Under the pieces are notes generated by a model. That model worked only from the letters and a program-made list of their open reading frames with translations, was not told where the DNA came from and did not search any database. From contig JBQCCP010000017.1 in NCBI GenBank assembly GCA_051962095.1, forward strand, positions 1-14,234: DNA of 14,234 bases, read 5' to 3'. Position 1 is the stretch's first letter, and every line of letters starts with the position of its first letter. The DNA comes from 66-474 sp051962095 (GTDB taxonomy: Bacteria; Pseudomonadota; Gammaproteobacteria; Xanthomonadales; Rhodanobacteraceae). The position numbers were made by a program, and so were the translations under genes. This document shows positions 13,166-14,234 of the stretch, piece after piece.

Positions 13166-14191
13166 ATGAACGCCAGGGTCAAGAGTCGGCATCGCCCCGA
13201 ATCGACCACGCCGTCGGTCGCCGTCGAACCGCCGCTGCACGCGCTGCTGGGGGCGATGCAGGCGGTGCAGAGCGGCGATTTCAGCGTGCGGGTCAGCCGC
13301 GACTGGGACGGGCTGGAAGGCAAGCTCGCCGACAGCTTCAACGACATCGTCGAAGCCAACCAGCGCATGGCGCGCGAGCTGGAGCGCATCGGCCACGGCG
13401 TCGGCAAGCAGGGCAAGACCCGCCAGCGCATCTCGCTGATCGGACGCGGCGGTGCTTGGGAAGGCATGGAGCGCTCGGTCAACGGGCTGATCGACGACCT
13501 GCTGTGGCCGACCACCGAGGTTACGCGGGCCATCTCCGCGGTGGCCAAGGGCGACCTTTCCCGCACCATGGCGCTGGAGTTCGAGGGCCGGCCGCTGGAA
13601 GGCGCGTTCCTGCGCACGGCGACGATCGTCAACACGATGATCGAGCAGCTCAGCGTGTTCAGCTCCGAGGTCACGCGCGTGGCGCGCGAGGTCGGCACCG
13701 ACGGCAAGCTCGGCGGCCAGGCCAAGGTGCGCGGCGTCAGCGGCGTGTGGCGCGAGCTGACCGAGTCGGTCAACCAGATGGCCTCGAACCTCACCGCGCA
13801 GGTGCGCAACATTTCCGAGGTCACGATCGCGGTGGCGAACGGCGACCTGTCGCGCAAGATCACGGTGGATGTGCGCGGCGAGATCCTGCAACTGAAGGAA
13901 GCCATCAACACGATGGTGGACCAGTTGCGCTCGTTCGCCGCCGAGGTGACGCGCGTCGCGCGCGAGGTCGGCACCGACGGCAAGCTCGGCGGCCAGGCGG
14001 TGGTGCCCGGCGTGGCCGGCACCAGGAAGGACCAGACCGACAACCTCAACAAGATGGCGCCCAACCAGACCGGGCACGTGCGCAACAAAGCCCAAGTAAC
14101 CACCGCCCACGCCCGGCACTTGCGCCTGGCCTCCCAGTCTGCCTTCCGTTCCCACCTCGCGGGCCACGCGTGTGACTTCAGAGGCGAATGA
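13166..14191 (+). CDS. N-terminal part of a soluble poly-HAMP sensor protein, probably a hybrid histidine kinase; 3' end unreliable
   Basis: The reading frame gives 341 residues, but only ~1-311 look genuine. No membrane segment or signal peptide is present, so the protein is cytoplasmic. HAMP modules follow one another: SGDFSVRVS near 37, KGDLSRTM near 128 and NGDLSRKITVDVRGEI near 225. The connector [SA]EVTRVAREVGTDGKLGGQA occurs at 167-186 and 259-278, exactly 92 residues apart. Proteins with this layout are usually very long and continue through more HAMP units to GAF, histidine kinase, receiver and Hpt domains (compare group III fungal kinases such as Nik1). None of those domains is in the window, so kinase activity is inferred. 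From 14024 improbable substitutions appear, and from about 14100 the sequence is a HAMP unit on the opposite strand; the stop at 14189-14191 is therefore probably an artefact. The start is supported by GGAGA. Confidence 0.8.
   Translation: MNARVKSRHRPESTTPSVAVEPPLHALLGAMQAVQSGDFSVRVSRDWDGLEGKLADSFNDIVEANQRMARELERIGHGVGKQGKTRQRISLIGRGGAWEGMERSVNGLIDDLLWPTTEVTRAISAVAKGDLSRTMALEFEGRPLEGAFLRTATIVNTMIEQLSVFSSEVTRVAREVGTDGKLGGQAKVRGVSGVWRELTESVNQMASNLTAQVRNISEVTIAVANGDLSRKITVDVRGEILQLKEAINTMVDQLRSFAAEVTRVAREVGTDGKLGGQAVVPGVAGTRKDQTDNLNKMAPNQTGHVRNKAQVTTAHARHLRLASQSAFRSHLAGHACDFRGE
13663..13998 (+). repeat. Direct repeat of HAMP-connector coding units, 276-bp period
   Basis: The stretch encoding EVTRVAREVGTDGKLGGQA occurs twice, beginning near 13664-13667 and 13940-13943, offset by exactly 276 bases (92 codons). 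A run from CGCGAGGTCGGC to GGCGGCCAG is identical in both copies. It reflects internal duplication of HAMP modules and could cause assembly collapse or recombination. Confidence 0.85.
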
Positions 14192-14234
14192 GTTGAGCTG
14201 GTCCACCATCACGTTGATGGTGTTCTTCAATTCC
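14104..14234 (-). other. HAMP-unit fragment in inverted orientation at the window end (likely chimeric join)
   Basis: Read on the minus strand from the last base, this gives ELKNTINVMVDQLNSF, then ASEVTRVAREVGTEGRLGG and QAQVPGVGG, then loses the HAMP pattern. It is clearly homologous to the plus-strand unit at 13900-14020 (LKEAINTMVDQLRSFAAEV) but differs at several residues, so it is a different unit or paralogue and not an exact fold-back. The plus strand loses its own pattern at the same place (about 14097-14110), where both sides share CCACCGCCC. Confidence 0.75.

Noticed and set aside
1..14234. CRISPR array, tRNA, rRNA, insertion sequence, prophage, toxin-antitoxin or defence system
   Set aside because: No regularly spaced repeats, RNA gene folds, transposase or phage genes, or defence-type proteins are visible; all large frames are accounted for by housekeeping or stress genes.

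Overview
The window is GC-rich DNA with dense, tightly packed genes. It looks like a gammaproteobacterium of the Xanthomonadales type (Xanthomonadaceae or Rhodanobacteraceae). The support is gene content (pgeF, clpB, a tesA/ybbAP cluster, an otsB-GH15-otsA cluster, a soluble poly-HAMP sensor protein) and intergenic palindromic repeats of the kind common in that order. Genus cannot be fixed from sequence alone.

Layout. (1) Positions 1-819, plus strand: the 3' part of pgeF, with a ~110 bp palindromic element inserted in frame. (2) 820-972: a short gap filled by a pair of inverted repeat units. (3) 973-4151, minus strand: ybbP and ybbA, an ABC exporter-type permease and ATPase that overlap by an ATGA. 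Divergent from them is tesA (4150-4872, plus), a periplasmic GDSL lysophospholipase/thioesterase whose start codon shares the same CATG with ybbA. (4) 4829-4972: a second palindromic element, which supplies the last ~14 codons of tesA and ends in a strong hairpin between the convergent tesA and otsA. (5) 4981-9055, minus strand: otsB, a GH15 glycosidase and otsA, in that transcription order, forming a trehalose-metabolism operon. Upstream in the same direction is a plsC-type acyltransferase (9116-9853). (6) 9854-10088: a divergent regulatory gap with a good heat-shock-type promoter facing clpB. (7) 10089-12686, plus strand: clpB, complete. (8) 12687-13165: a noncoding gap filled with several repeat families. 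(9) 13166 to the end: the N-terminal part of a poly-HAMP sensor protein.

The last ~130 bases read as a HAMP unit in the opposite orientation, and a cluster of unlikely substitutions precedes the junction. I read this as a chimeric contig end, so the apparent stop codon of the HAMP gene is probably not real.

How the genes work together: OtsA makes trehalose-6-phosphate, OtsB dephosphorylates it, and the GH15 enzyme probably hydrolyses trehalose or a related alpha-glucoside. ClpB is the heat-shock disaggregase, so the region is rich in stress functions. YbbAP and TesA form a conserved envelope lipid/thioester module. I found no phage, insertion sequence, CRISPR array, tRNA or rRNA, and no clearly new multi-gene system. 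The most unusual signals are the repeat element that has become coding sequence in pgeF, the related one at the tesA C-terminus, and the inverted HAMP junction.
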